Made by a program: the position numbers and the translations under genes
NCBI RefSeq assembly: GCF_026151205.1
Contig: NC_087078.1
Span: 15,455,118 to 15,519,117, forward strand
Origin: Bolinopsis microptera
Lineage: Eukaryota; Ctenophora; Tentaculata; Lobata; Bolinopsidae
Direction: 5' to 3'
Length of the DNA: 64,000 nt
In this document: in pieces, positions 34,001 to 43,100 of the stretch
Layout: each line of letters begins with the position of its first letter
How positions within the stretch are numbered: the stretch's first letter is position 1
The notes under the pieces: model-generated
Told to the model about the DNA's origin: nothing
Seen by the model: only the letters and a program-made list of their open reading frames with translations
Database searches by the model: none

Positions 34001-37000
34001 ATAAGTCAAGAGGGTACTTCAGAGGAATTAAATACACGTGGACCGAACAAAATGGAGTCTACACAGTTTACATCTCACTGTCTTCTTACAACATGTTAAT
34101 GCAAAACATGGAGACTACAGGTAAGCAGTAGATATGACTTAGTTCTCATTTATACTTACCTTGATTACTTAAGTGAGCTTATTTACAGTGTTATCTTGAA
34201 GCAGTCAACTATTCTTGCAGTAGCTTCTCAGTATAGCTGCTGAGTGGCGGCCCGTTCAATGAGCTGTGCAACAAATACCAATTTACTAAGTTATCATGAA
34301 TTTGAAATGGCTAAGTTTTTATGGATATTTAATGGATATTTAATAGATATTTAATGGATGGATTCCATCTTATCCTGTGATAACCCCTCAGAAATCTTAG
34401 AAAGAATCATCTTATCCGAGGAACAGTTTAAAAGCTATAAAGTGTTAGGATATTTCAATGGGGTGGTTTTTGATTGGTCCATGAATGATGGAGTATACAC
34501 TGTCTTCATGTCACCTGAGGATTACCAGCTTTTCGTCAACAACAAAAAGGGTAAAATATAAAAACAAACAATTCATATTCCATTCTCATCACACTGATGT
34601 TACAACAGCACAATCTGAAATGACTGATTACAATTATTGGAGTTTTTCTTCAAAGGAATCAACATTTAGGGTTATACCATTTTTTAGGATCCGTAGAAGA
34701 TGATGGTCTGGCGACTGATACGATAACCTTGACTTTGAGTGGAGAAGAATTTGACGAGTACAAGACAAGAGGGTACTTTAAAGCAATAAAATACAGATGG
34801 ACCGAACAGAATGGGGTCTACCAAGTCTACATTCCACAGTCTTCTTACGATATGTTGAGGCAAAACATGGAATCTGCAGGTTTATGATTTATAATATTAA
34901 GCTCCGTTAACTCTCGGCATCAGTCTCATTTTATATTTAACCAAATATTTTCTGTTAATAATAGCAACAATTATTGTTCTGTTCCATCTAACACTATAAT
35001 AAACTTTCAGACATTCTAGAAAGCTTAGAAAGCATTGTCTTAACTGAAGAACAGTTCAACAGTTACAAAGTGTTAGGGTATTTTGATGGAGTGGTTTATG
35101 AGTGGTCCTTAGCTGATGGAGTATACACTGTTTTTATGTCACCTGAAAATTACCAACTGTTCGTCAAAAACAAAGAGGGTAATTAAAAACGGAATACAAT
35201 AAATATTTCACGCTCGTTCATGAGATTAAACGGTTTACATCAGCACGATTTAAAGTAACCACAATCTCTCTTGATCAGTGAAACTGTTTTTCAAAGGACA
35301 TAAATACAAGTTCTGCTTCTTTTCAGGATCAGCTGTTGAAGAAGGTGACACAACCATCTTAACTCTTAGCGAGGAAGAATTTGAAGAATATAAGAGGAGA
35401 GGATACTTTAAAAGTATCAGATACACGTGGACTGAACAAAATGGAGTCTACACAGTTTACATCTTACAGTCTTCTTACAACATGTTAATGCAAAACATGG
35501 AAACTACAGGTGTGGAGTTATAATTATTTTACTGTTATTTCAAGATTGAATTTAATTACATGAACATTAAATTTGACCTCAAGGGATGAACATTTTTGGA
35601 TGGTGTTCATCTTACACCGTCCCACCTCTCAGAACGTTTGGAAAGCATCGTCTTAACTGAAGAACAGTTCAACAGTTACAAAGTGTTGGGGTATTTTGAA
35701 GGAGTGGTTTATGAGTGGTCCTTAGCTGATGGAGTATACACTGTTTTCATGTCACCTGAGAATAACCAACTGTTCGTCGACAACAAAGAGGGTATTTGAA
35801 AAATAATAAAAATTCACATCTTACGACAGCAAAATTTGATTACAATCATGTTTCTTGATTCAAGTGACTTATTTTTGAAGGACTTTCTAACTTTAAATGT
35901 AGGTACTGTCACTGTTTCAGGATCTGTAAAAGATGATGGTCTGACATCCAATACAAAAACGTTAACTCTTACCAAGAAACAATTTGATGACTACAAGACT
36001 GGAGGGTACTTCAGAGGAGTTAAATACACATGGACCGAACAAAATGGATTCTACATTGTCTACATTTCACAGTCATCTTACAACATGTTCATGCAAAACA
36101 TGGAAAATACAGGTTCCCGCCAATCTAGATAATTAAGTTTGTATTGATGAGACTGTGCATCGCTTATGGCATGAGTCATACATCAACCTTTTGACATTTT
36201 AATTGGTTACCAAATTATAATTTGTCTCTCTCGATCTCTCTCGATAGTTTCGTGCTAGTTAACATTTTAAAAAGGTACTGATACCATAATAATTTCTCAG
36301 AAAATCTGAAAAGCATTTTCTTAACTGAGAGAGAGTTCAACAGTTACAAAGTGTTGGGATATTTTGATGGAGTGGTTTATGAGTGGTCCTTAGCTGATGG
36401 AGTATACACTGTTTTTATGTCACCTGAGAATTACCAGCTCTTCGTCAAAAACAAAGAGGGTAATTAAAAACGGAACACAATAAATATTTCACGCTCATTC
36501 ATGAGATTAAACGGTTTACATCGGCACGATTTAAAATAATCACAATCTCTCTTGATCAGTGAAACTGTTTTCCAAAGGACATAAATATCAGTTCTTTTCA
36601 GGATCTGTTGAAGATGGTGACACAACCATCTTAACTCTTAGCGAGGAAGAATTTGAAGAATATAAGAGGAGAGGATACTTTAGAAGTATCAGATACACGT
36701 GGACTGAACAAAATGGAGTCTACACAGTTTACATCTTACAGTCTTCTTACAACATGTTAATGCAAAACATGGAAACTACAGGTGTGCAGTTATAATTATT
36801 TTACTGTTATTTTTAAGATTGAAATTAATTACAAGAAAATTAAATTGGACCTCAAGGGATGAACATTTTTGGATGGTGTTCATCTTACACCGTCCCACCT
36901 CTCAGAACGTTTGGAAAGCATCGTCTTAACTGAAGAACAGTTCAACAGTTACAAAGTGTTGGGGTATTTTGAAGGAGTGGTTTATGAGTGGTCCTTAGCT

Positions 37001-40000
37001 GATGGAGTATACACTGTTTTCATGTCACCTGAGGATTACCAACTGTTCGTCAAAAACAAAGAGGGTATTTGAAGAATAATACAAATTCACATCTTACGAC
37101 AGCAAAATTTGATTACAATCATGTTTCTTGATTCAAGTGACTTGTTTTTGAAGAACTTTCTGACTTTAAATGTAGGCACTGTTTCAGGATCTGTAAAAGA
37201 TGATGGTCTGACATCCAATACAAAAACCTTAACTCTGACTAAGGAAGAATTTAATGACTACAAGACTGGAGGGTACTTCAGAGGAATAAAATACACGTGG
37301 ACCGAACAAAATGGAGTCTATATCATCTATATATCACAGTCTTCTTACAAAGAGTTCATGCAAAATATGGAAAATACAGGTTTAACTTTGACTGAGAAAT
37401 GAATTATTTGAACGTGAAACCTAAACTGGATCTGTAAACACCTGTATATTAACTTAAACTCCAAAAAACAGAAAAAGAAGAGGAGTTTGTTCTAACCGAG
37501 GAACAGTTCAACAGCTACAGTGACAGAGGTTATTTTGAGGGTGTGGTGTACGAATGGAGCCAGGAGGATGGGGTGTATATCATGACCATGTCCGCTTTGA
37601 ACAGGCAGCTATTGGATAGAAACCGTGGAGCTGACAAACAATATAGTAACTAAACTTCTTGTTTTATGGTTTAAAGTTTAGGTGTTTATTGACCACATAC
37701 TCTGTTTAGGCGGTCGGAGAAGCTGTCTTGAGAGTCGAGGTAAAATCGTGGCCATTTTTTTACGAGGGTTTAATTTTCTGAAAGATTGTAGTAAGATTTA
37801 TTGGATGTTTCCTAAATAAATATTCATCTTTATTGACACAATATAGTTTACTGAAGGCTGGCAAATTCTTATAAATTAAATACTTTAAACGACTATTGCG
37901 ACTTCAAGTCCGACATTGAATATTTTAAATTATTTCGGTTAAATACCTCTTCAAAAGTCCTTCTTCGACATAAACAACCTGGGTGGTGTATTATTTGTGC
38001 CTGGCAAGTTATACGTTTAAGAGCGATATCTTGAATGGTCGTAAAGGATTGGCGAAGGAGTTTCAAGTATATGTGATCGACCACAAAATGGCCTTTGAAA
38101 ATTGCGCATTAATGCTAAATGCTAACCTTCGACTAGCGATGATTCTTTTCTTCTTTGTTTACATAATACATGTAAGAAATTTAAAAATGCGCTATCCAGT
38201 TATTGTACCAGCTCAAAATATTCAGTCTAATGACAATGCTTATAAAACAAAAAATGTAACAGTAATTCATAGATTTTAAATTATACAGAAGTAATGATTT
38301 CAGGAGAAGAAGACGAAATGAAAGAAGACTCAAAAAACACCGCTATCCTCACTCTAACCAAGGAAGAGTACAAAGAGTACGAGACACGAGGTTATTTCGA
38401 AGGTGTGAAGTACAGATGGAGTGAGAAGGGTGGAATGTACACACTGTACATTCCTCGCGCATACTATGAGGATCTTATGAGGAAGATAGGGTCTTATGGT
38501 ATGTTGTGTAAATGGCTTATGTAGTATTTTTCGTAGGGGTTGTGGTTGCAAGCAACACAGTAAGATAGGACATATAAGGACATTATCTTGGTGAAATTCT
38601 TTATTTTACTATGTTGATTGGTATAATATGGTGGTTTACCAGTTACCACATTAATGTTTTCTATGGCATGATTGTTTAATAGCGTATAATGGATTACGTA
38701 ATTTGACCGACTGCTTTTCTTTCAGAAGAAGCTGAGGTGGTGAAGCAAGTGGTTCGCAAGACAGGTGGCATGATGTTTGTAGTGACACAAACAAAGGTTT
38801 GCGAAGGGACCAAGGAGACTCCTTTATCACATTTGATCGACGTGCAAAATTAAAATTCTAGATTCCATTTTTCAAATAAGACGACTTTGTGATCATGTCA
38901 AAATTGATCCTTACCAATATCAAATTAGATAGAATGCCTAGTTAACAATACCCGAATAGAATTTATTTTCTATCAATATGCAAGTAAATAATATTTACTA
39001 GAGGGTAGTCCTGGAGGGGTTTTGTAAACACTACAAACGGTTATTTACACGAGAGGTTGCTATTTCAGAAGCTTTGAAATAAAACGTGCTAACCTTCTTC
39101 AGAAAGTAATGCTCGGTGAAGAGAACGTTGAAATAGCAGGGGGTATCTACAGTACACTTCAGTACCTGACACCACTCAAGTCAGACAACGTGTCCCTAGT
39201 GAGGACTGATGGTGGGGTGGTGAGCAAGGGGGTGAAGTTAGAGCTGCAGACCTCTCCTATTGCTTCAGCTCTGGTTATCAAGATGAGGATCAGTAGGGTT
39301 ACTGAGGATGTGGCAGGTAAATAGGAATAGTTGATGGTTATTTAGTTTATAAATTGGTTCATTATATCACATATCACTATCATATTATCTTATTATGCAA
39401 CAGAAGACAATTGGTTGTTTTGTTTTGAAACCCCACGGTGGAGGTTGGCGTGTGCCGCAATTTATTAATCAATGGTTATTACATAAATGAAATTATAGAA
39501 GTCACACTAAAATATAATAATGTAAAATAAAATATATTAAAATAAATGCCCTACTAAAAGTACTATATAACTAACGGTCTGCAAAACTGGTTGAAGTCGC
39601 AATTTGTAAACATGCTAATTACTATTTAATAATAATAGATAAAAAGTTTTGCGCGGCAGATGTAAATTCGGCATTGCATGATGGCAGTGAAATTAAAATG
39701 ATATGTTGTTGATAAAAGATCATGGTCATTTGTCGCGAGTGATCTTTCTTTACGCGTTGTCGCTTACTAACTCGGTGTTGTAAGAAGAATATTTGAAAAT
39801 TAAAGCTTTCAGTTAAAGTCTGCTGAATTCTTTTCCAAAATTATTCCAGTGCAAACTCATGTTTTATCTAGGATATGATAACTTTTTAATTTCAGTCAAT
39901 TTTAATTTCTGTTATTGGAAAAATCAATAAACTATATCATTGGAATATATTCTTAGTATCGCATTATGGTGATTATGGCATGATCACTTTTTTAATCTTC

Positions 40001-41326
40001 GGCTTCCTCCAAAAAAAACGCCAAAAAAAGATGAACAAATTTGGATTTTTGAATGCCTTCGATCGTTTATTTAAATGTCCGTTCATAATTATGTCCATTA
40101 ATTTTAATATCCGGTCAAATAAGGTCCGATAAGGTACCCAAGACAGTTCACCTTACGTCCTCGCACTTCCTAGCAAAAGCCTCTTACACGTACACGTACA
40201 CGTACACGGAAACGTACACGTACACGTTTTACAAAATGTTCGCAAATTTTTTAAATTTCGTCGCCCAATCGAGCAAATCACAAGCCTATACGAAACTCGG
40301 AAAGCTTAGGTTTATCTTCAACACCTGGGTTCCCATGCTGTTTCACATGCCGTGTTCCGTAAACACCTGTCAATAGAATTCCAAGGCAAGCATCCAATCA
40401 CAAAATACAAAATCCCATTCACCCAATCACAGCTTTTAGATGTGAAACCCTAAGTCTGAAGTTCCATATTCACCTTAGAGTTAGCAAATTTAAAGTTAGT
40501 AGATGTTGACATGTAAGTTGTGAACTGCTTTAATATTATAACTTTAAAAACATAGGACTGTCTAGTACGTCTGGATTGAAATACTTAGATAGTTCTTTCA
40601 AGGTGTTTTTAATATTTTATAGGTTTTGTTGACATGTGCAGAGCTTCTTTAAAAGCTCTAAACTTTATGACACGAAGTCAATTTATATGACAGCCAAAAC
40701 AATATTTTTAGAGCCACTTACCACTATCCTATTAATATTATTTTATAATTATCCTTTGAAAACTGTCCAAGCCTCAAATCAACTGTATATACCACGTTAG
40801 TCGTCATGTAAACACAACACCAGCCCACACTCAAGACGGACAAATTTGGTTGGAATGTGTGACTATTATATGTGAGTATTTGTACCATAGTCTGATTCTT
40901 TCTAGAATCTGGCTCCCAACTTTTTGAAGTTCCTCTAACCTTCAACCGACGCCATTACAATCAACACTGTTTTGGATATTGCACGAAAGCATGCAGAAGC
41001 TGGCTGCTGGTGTTGACTATTTAATAAGATGGAAAATTACCGCGAAACCTCAGCTAGACGAGAAGTTATAAAACATTTTTCATCATTTATTTTCTGGGCT
41101 GGTGCCATACTCATGTTCGTAAATCGAAAACTATATGTATAATTCTGACATTTAATGTATAATTCTGACATTTAATGGTGCCGTAGTCATTTCCATAAAT
41201 ATTATGTATACAATTCTTGACGAATAATAGTTCCACATTCTTTCAGGAGAATACGAAGCTAGATACACGCACGAAACGGAGTCTGAAATTCAAATATTCT
41301 CGAACAAGATTGTAATCAGTTTATAA
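23254..41326 (+). CDS. Giant secreted multidomain recognition protein, 32 exons, about 2440 aa
   Basis: Exons were deduced from AG/GT borders and phase. Exons 1-13: 23254-23335, 23572-23704, 24533-24665, 24854-25229, 27519-27708, 27865-27927, 28079-28241, 28524-28648, 28839-29193, 29476-29778, 29984-30343, 30794-31108, 31253-32764. Exons 14-29 are listed under the module array. Exons 30-32: 38726-38796, 39103-39316, 41247-41326. They total 7322 nt; adding one missing base in exon 4 gives 7323, exactly 2440 codons plus stop. Domain order: signal peptide, F-type lectin (about 35-165), linker, receptor L (about 206-380), furin-like Cys (381-422), WSC-like (447-535), W-rich beta domain (541-641), two SRCR (655-865), Ser-rich region (867-1305), 17 novel modules (1310-2319), Ig-like end. 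No membrane segment was seen, so it should be extracellular. The domain set suggests glycan, microbe or self/non-self recognition; this is inference. From exon 9 to exon 29 all introns are phase 1. Confidence 0.8.
24181..24424. repeat. Degenerate CCCTAAC-rich block with weak inverted ends
   Basis: It lies in intron 2 of the giant gene. The interior is an irregular run of AACCCTAA-, AACCTTAA- and AACCGTAA-like words. The ends GGCGGACTGAAACCCTATC and the complement GTGGACCGAATCCCTAAC agree at about 15 positions. It may be a decayed MITE with a telomere-like interior. Confidence 0.4.
25118..28241 (+). CDS. Exons 4-7: receptor L domain (EGFR/insulin-receptor type)
   Basis: It begins late in exon 4 (SLSEFKDCTTFTGSLVITS) and continues in exons 5 (27519-27708), 6 (27865-27927) and 7 (28079-28241). 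The repeating 'C..F.GSL.I', 'L..IRKITGTLIV', 'ESLSFLQNLATV' and 'SLKFVNFGAVKISDNRQLCY' pattern is the leucine-rich beta-helix of receptor L domains, ending in the usual 'I.(D/N)N..LCY'. The intron between exons 4 and 5 (25230-27518) has been filled by a hAT-like element and a LINE fragment. In RTKs this fold binds ligand, and here it is detached from any kinase. Confidence 0.8.
25342..26110 (+). repeat. Dispersed repeat (two halves) split by a hAT-like insertion
   Basis: The halves 25342-25409 and 26023-26110 together match the complement of 15090-15255 (ATTGCGCAATTTAGTG, GTTTGAGG-TGACTCTCA and GGGAAATTATCGGTTAC landmarks). The break falls exactly where the 8-bp target GTTTGAGG is duplicated around the inserted element. 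Confidence 0.65.
25410..26022. mobile_element. hAT-like non-autonomous transposon (613 bp, 8-bp TSD)
   Basis: The ends CTAAGATGAGAAGTATGTAT and its inverted copy form TIRs of about 20 bp. The duplicated target GTTTGAGG lies at 25402-25409 and 26023-26030, both perfect. The 8-bp target duplication is typical of hAT. Subterminal AAGTACGTA words are repeated in both arms (AAAGTACGTACTTGTAC). There is no transposase. It is inserted into an older repeat whose empty site survives at about 15190. Confidence 0.85.
26470..27450 (+). mobile_element. LINE fragment: C-terminal part of a non-LTR retrotransposon ORF
   Basis: The open frame 26478-27434 lacks the RT catalytic core but contains the typical post-RT region: KYSAYAGLKINAGKTQSMVV, FTYLGAIISANGT, FYGSEVWNTT, FHHRCLRRILKIKW, RLRWFGHVVRM, RGRPRKNW and a terminal Trp/Arg-rich helix. 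This is the common 'GL.IN..KT', 'YLG..I...G', 'YG.E.W' and 'LRW.GH..RM' series of RTE/CR1-like elements. It is severely 5'-truncated, sits in intron 4 of the giant gene in the same orientation, and is unrelated to the LINE at 4877-6960. Confidence 0.8.
26574..26601. repeat. Perfect 28-bp palindrome
   Basis: GAATATGTCCTACC followed directly by its reverse complement, flanked by AAAATTC/CAAAATTTT. It lies near the 5' junction of the LINE fragment. Confidence 0.85.
28431..28473. repeat. Short hairpin in an intron of the giant gene
   Basis: TCAAACAAATAGTTGTCGA and its inverted copy are separated by only a few bases (GTC-CGT region), giving a near-perfect 19-bp stem. It is intronic, between exons 7 and 8. 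Confidence 0.75.
28524..29193 (+). CDS. Exons 8-9: furin-like Cys patch, Thr/Ser/Pro linker and WSC-like domain
   Basis: Exon 8 gives CPKSCGDNGCWGKHPRFCLQ...C, the opening 'C..(S/C)C....CWG....C' of a furin-like cysteine-rich region as found after L domains; only one such unit is present. Exon 9 opens with a Ser/Thr/Pro linker, then LGCWKDDTKRAI, DNPIEDCQIYAASVGYDVFAVQYGGECF and NCQKDGRGGNWAQNVYQV. This 'GC(W/Y)KD...RA(I/L)...C...A...GY..FA(V/L)(Q/E)(Y/N)G.EC(F/W)' arrangement is that of WSC-type Cys-rich domains common in marine invertebrate secreted proteins; these are thought to bind carbohydrate. Confidence 0.75.
29476..29778 (+). CDS. Exon 10: W-rich beta domain, unassigned
   Basis: A single exon of 303 nt with phase 1 on both sides. 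It has the rhythm GTSWSWAHDGV.SNGIIEF, SGVTRW..GKKQGFWRM, VLETRFNGIHHTLKYM and AVLVIPNRFPASTMRM. Regularly spaced Trp and amphipathic strands suggest a small beta-barrel or lipocalin-like fold (an inference). There are no cysteines, unlike its neighbours. I know no named family for it. Confidence 0.7.
29984..31108 (+). CDS. Exons 11-12: two SRCR-type domains
   Basis: Exons 29984-30343 and 30794-31108 each encode one copy: 'RG(L)LL(Y/F).GGTVCD...F(N/D)(D/E)N(A/S)ADAICR(E/Q)MGYSG', then 'Q(K/D)LEIN(V/L)..IEC....WSSC.YS..N.C.H..DVFLSC'. This is the scavenger receptor cysteine-rich fold (VCDD.(W/F)....A...CR.(L/M)G, ... C...(W/E)..L..C......C.H.EDV.L.C) in a six-Cys form. The two are clearly duplicates of each other and are flanked by phase-1 introns. 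SRCR domains typically bind microbial or self ligands. Exon 11 carries an extra basic N-terminal extension of about 15 residues. Confidence 0.85.
31253..32764 (+). CDS. Exon 13: Ser/Thr-rich mucin-like region plus first module
   Basis: The longest exon (1512 nt). About 350 residues are dominated by Ser with Thr, Ala, Pro, Lys and Gln (SSSPSS-, SQSS- and SASS-type strings), expected to be heavily O-glycosylated and extended. An acidic stretch follows (about 32340-32590). The exon ends with the first copy of the repeated module: STKEFERYEAAGYFDGVQYS, then W and a DGSYEV core. The codon use is a typical simple-sequence coding expansion, without long perfect repeats. Confidence 0.85.
32985..38498 (+). 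CDS. Exons 14-29: tandem array of an unrecognised ~50-aa module, alternating A and B types
   Basis: Exons: 32985-33176; A 33296-33499; B 33627-33785; A 33941-34120; B 34392-34550; A 34688-34879; B 35011-35178; A 35327-35509; B 35633-35791; A 35921-36112; B 36301-36459; A 36602-36781; B 36906-37064; A 37188-37379; B 37472-37645; A 38304-38498. Every exon is 159-204 nt, a multiple of three, with phase-1 borders, so any could be skipped in frame. The module consensus is roughly L-[ST]-x-E-[EQ]-[FY]-x-x-Y-x-x-x-G-Y-F-x-G-[VI]-x-Y-x-W-x3-[DNG]-G-[VM]-Y-x-[VIL]-x-[MI]-x3-x-Y-x-x-[FL]. A exons read KYTWTEQNGVY and end QNMxxTG; B exons read VYEWSxADGVYTVFMSPE and end NNKEG. There is no Cys. Two strands, a turn and two strands are plausible. 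The tandem duplication of A+B pairs is obvious, introns included in places. Confidence 0.9.
38726..41326 (+). CDS. Exons 30-32: Ig-like C-terminal domain and stop
   Basis: Exons 38726-38796, 39103-39316 and 41247-41326 (TAA 41324-41326), joined at phases 0 and 1. They encode about 120 residues: FVVTQTK/KVMLGEENVEIAGG, LKLELQTS-like strands, then RISRVTEDVAG/EYEARYTHET. The 'V..DVAGEYEARY' resembles the F-strand 'DxGxYxC' of I-set Ig domains with the Cys replaced by Ala/Arg. The fold call is inferred from this pattern. The intron before exon 32 (39317-41246) carries a LINE 3' fragment and a deleted DNA transposon. Confidence 0.65.
39419..39782 (-). mobile_element. 5'-truncated copy of the LINE at 4877-6960
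   Basis: It matches the 3' region and the last codons of the LINE at 4877-5248 nearly base for base, starting at TTTTGAAACCCCACGG and ending at ACTCGGTGTTGTA. Differences are a handful of substitutions and one short deletion (TTAATG). It has the same minus orientation and lies in the last intron of the giant gene. The high identity indicates a family recently active in this genome. Confidence 0.9.
39784..40134. mobile_element. Internally deleted copy of the TA-flanked transposon at 12758
   Basis: The left part matches 12870-12960 (AGTTAAAGTC.G.TGAA, CAAAA.TT.TTCCA, ATATGA.AAC). The right part matches 13950-14061, including GGATTTTTGAATGCCTTCGA and the intact right end GGTCCGATAAGG followed by TA. 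The left TIR is missing, and the LINE copy abuts directly at 39782. Confidence 0.65.
40180..40228. repeat. (GTACAC)n microsatellite
   Basis: About eight hexamer units with one GGAAAC interruption, in the last intron of the giant gene. Confidence 0.85.
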
Positions 41327-42744
41327 TGAACAAACAAGGATACATCAACTTTACCATAAATATACTCACCTGTTATTTGATAAACATGCTTTCTTATCTG
41401 TGACCGTTTGATTTTTGATTAATGTTTTTGAAAGTTGATTTTTGGTACGGGATTCAATTTGTATAATTTAGTCTAGAATTAAGAATTGTGATCAGCAATT
41501 CAGTATTTATAATGAACTGCAGTAAGCTTGCACGGGTAATTGAACTTAAAGTTGAATTATGGTTTTTCTATTTCTGTTTTTGTAAAAGCTGTTTTGTAAA
41601 AAGTAAATGTATGAAACAGAAAACCTGACTTTTATTTTTAAATTCCTCCTTCCTTTTGATTAAAATCATTGCCAAATTACTGTTTACAATTTTATAAATC
41701 ATCATTTAAAGAAGTTTGCATCGCCCGTCTAGCTGATAGTAGCTGCCCATCCTTTCTTTTCTCCTAGAAAGTTAATTGAAAAATTGCATCTCCATATTAG
41801 CATATTGCGGAAAAGCAACATGCAATTTGCAAAACACCTCCTTTTCAATAAAAATCAGACGCGGATTAAATCGAATAACCGGATTACGGCTTCCAGAGAA
41901 GGAGTTATCAAACAGACAGGTCAGACTAAACAGTAAACATGTATTCAGAGGCAGTTGCCGTATGAGGAAGAGCTATACTGAGTGGTCAATGTAATGTGTA
42001 AATGGTATAAACCATGTAGGAATATGTTGTAATGTAGTGTCGTTAATCAACTATGCATTATTTCATTCAAAGCTGCACCGTAAGCATGTCATTCGATTGA
42101 TGGTGCTACATTAATTTGATTTTTTTTAATTTTGTGATCAAGTTCATGTTTATAATGATAAACATATAATGATTGATGCACCAATGTCATTATGGTTTAA
42201 CCGCCGTGTTTTGGTTTAGCAGAAATAGATTTAAATAATGTTTTACTCACTCCAGAGTCCAGCTGCAGTCTGCAGGTAGTGTTGAGTTTCGCTAATATTT
42301 TCCTAACCTTCATTAATCAATAATCATGTTGTTGCCTTATTGTAGATATTTGGATCTTGTGTAAATGTAATTTAAATACATTGATGTAAAATTTATTTGA
42401 ATTTCGAAATAAAATGTAAAAATATAACGTACTTTAAAAATAAGTAATAATTAAAGTAGCTCTTATTTCTTATAAAACCATAGCACAAACCAACACTTAG
42501 TTGTCACCTATCGTCCACTTTTAAAACACCGCGTACATAGACCGTTGTTGAAATAACTGATTTGTTTGGCATATTTTACCCGGCCAAGTTTCCGGCAAAA
42601 TATCACCAAAATAAACTTAAAATACTGACCTATATAACAACCATCATTAGTCCATAAAAAATAGAAAGCAAAAATCAGGACAGGAAGACATGTGTGAAGT
42701 TGTAATTGGAAGAAAGTACTTCCAAAAATTTTTCATTATTTAGA
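41327..42744. other. Intergenic region between the two large plus-strand genes
   Basis: It should hold the 3' UTR of the giant gene and the promoter/5' UTR of the next. No canonical AATAAA lies close to the stop at 41326; the nearest, in TTTTCAATAAAAATC near 41846, is about 500 bp away. TTTATTATTTAG/AATG just before 42745 could be an acceptor for a 5' non-coding exon. Confidence 0.4.
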
Positions 42745-43100
42745 ATGTTGTCCGGTATGGTGGGAGCGGGCTCCATGGCAGTCAGAAAGAGTAAATCCTC
42801 CTCGCCTGATCATCTGAACAAGCTTGTGGCCGGAACTCTCAAAGATGAAGTGAAGAAGCGGGAGAGAAAAAGAAGGAAGGAGATGGAGAAGTTGAAGAAG
42901 ATGAATGAGAAGAAGGAGAAGAAGGAGAAGAAGGAGAAGAAGGAGAAGAAGGAGAAGAAGGAGAAGAAGGAGAAGAAGGAGAAGAAGGAGAAGAAGGAGA
43001 AGAAGGAGAAGAGGAAAGAAATGTGCTCAGATGACAGAAGATTTGTGTTTAGTGCAACAAGTCCCGTGGAGATGAGAGTTCCCTTCTCTCCAGTTATGAG
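42745..43100 (+). CDS. Exon 1: basic N-terminus with (KEK)n helix encoded by a 9-bp minisatellite
   Basis: MLSGMVGAGSMAVRKSKSSS, then HLNKLVAGTLKDEVKKRERK and a long run of Lys/Glu encoded by about twelve GAGAAGAAG units (about 42897-43014). The charge pattern predicts a single alpha-helix or coiled coil. The exon ends ...SPVMR with donor ATGAG/GTAATA, phase 2, matching the acceptor at 46754. The ATG at 42745 is the first in frame; it follows TATTTAG/A, so a 5' non-coding exon is possible. The repeat is hypervariable by nature, so length polymorphism is likely. Confidence 0.7.

Noticed and set aside
37646-37654. Stop codon right after exon 28 as the end of the giant gene
   Set aside because: A donor A/GTAACT at 37645 keeps phase 1 and leads to a further A-type module exon at 38304, and the whole model then closes exactly. 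An alternative short isoform remains possible.
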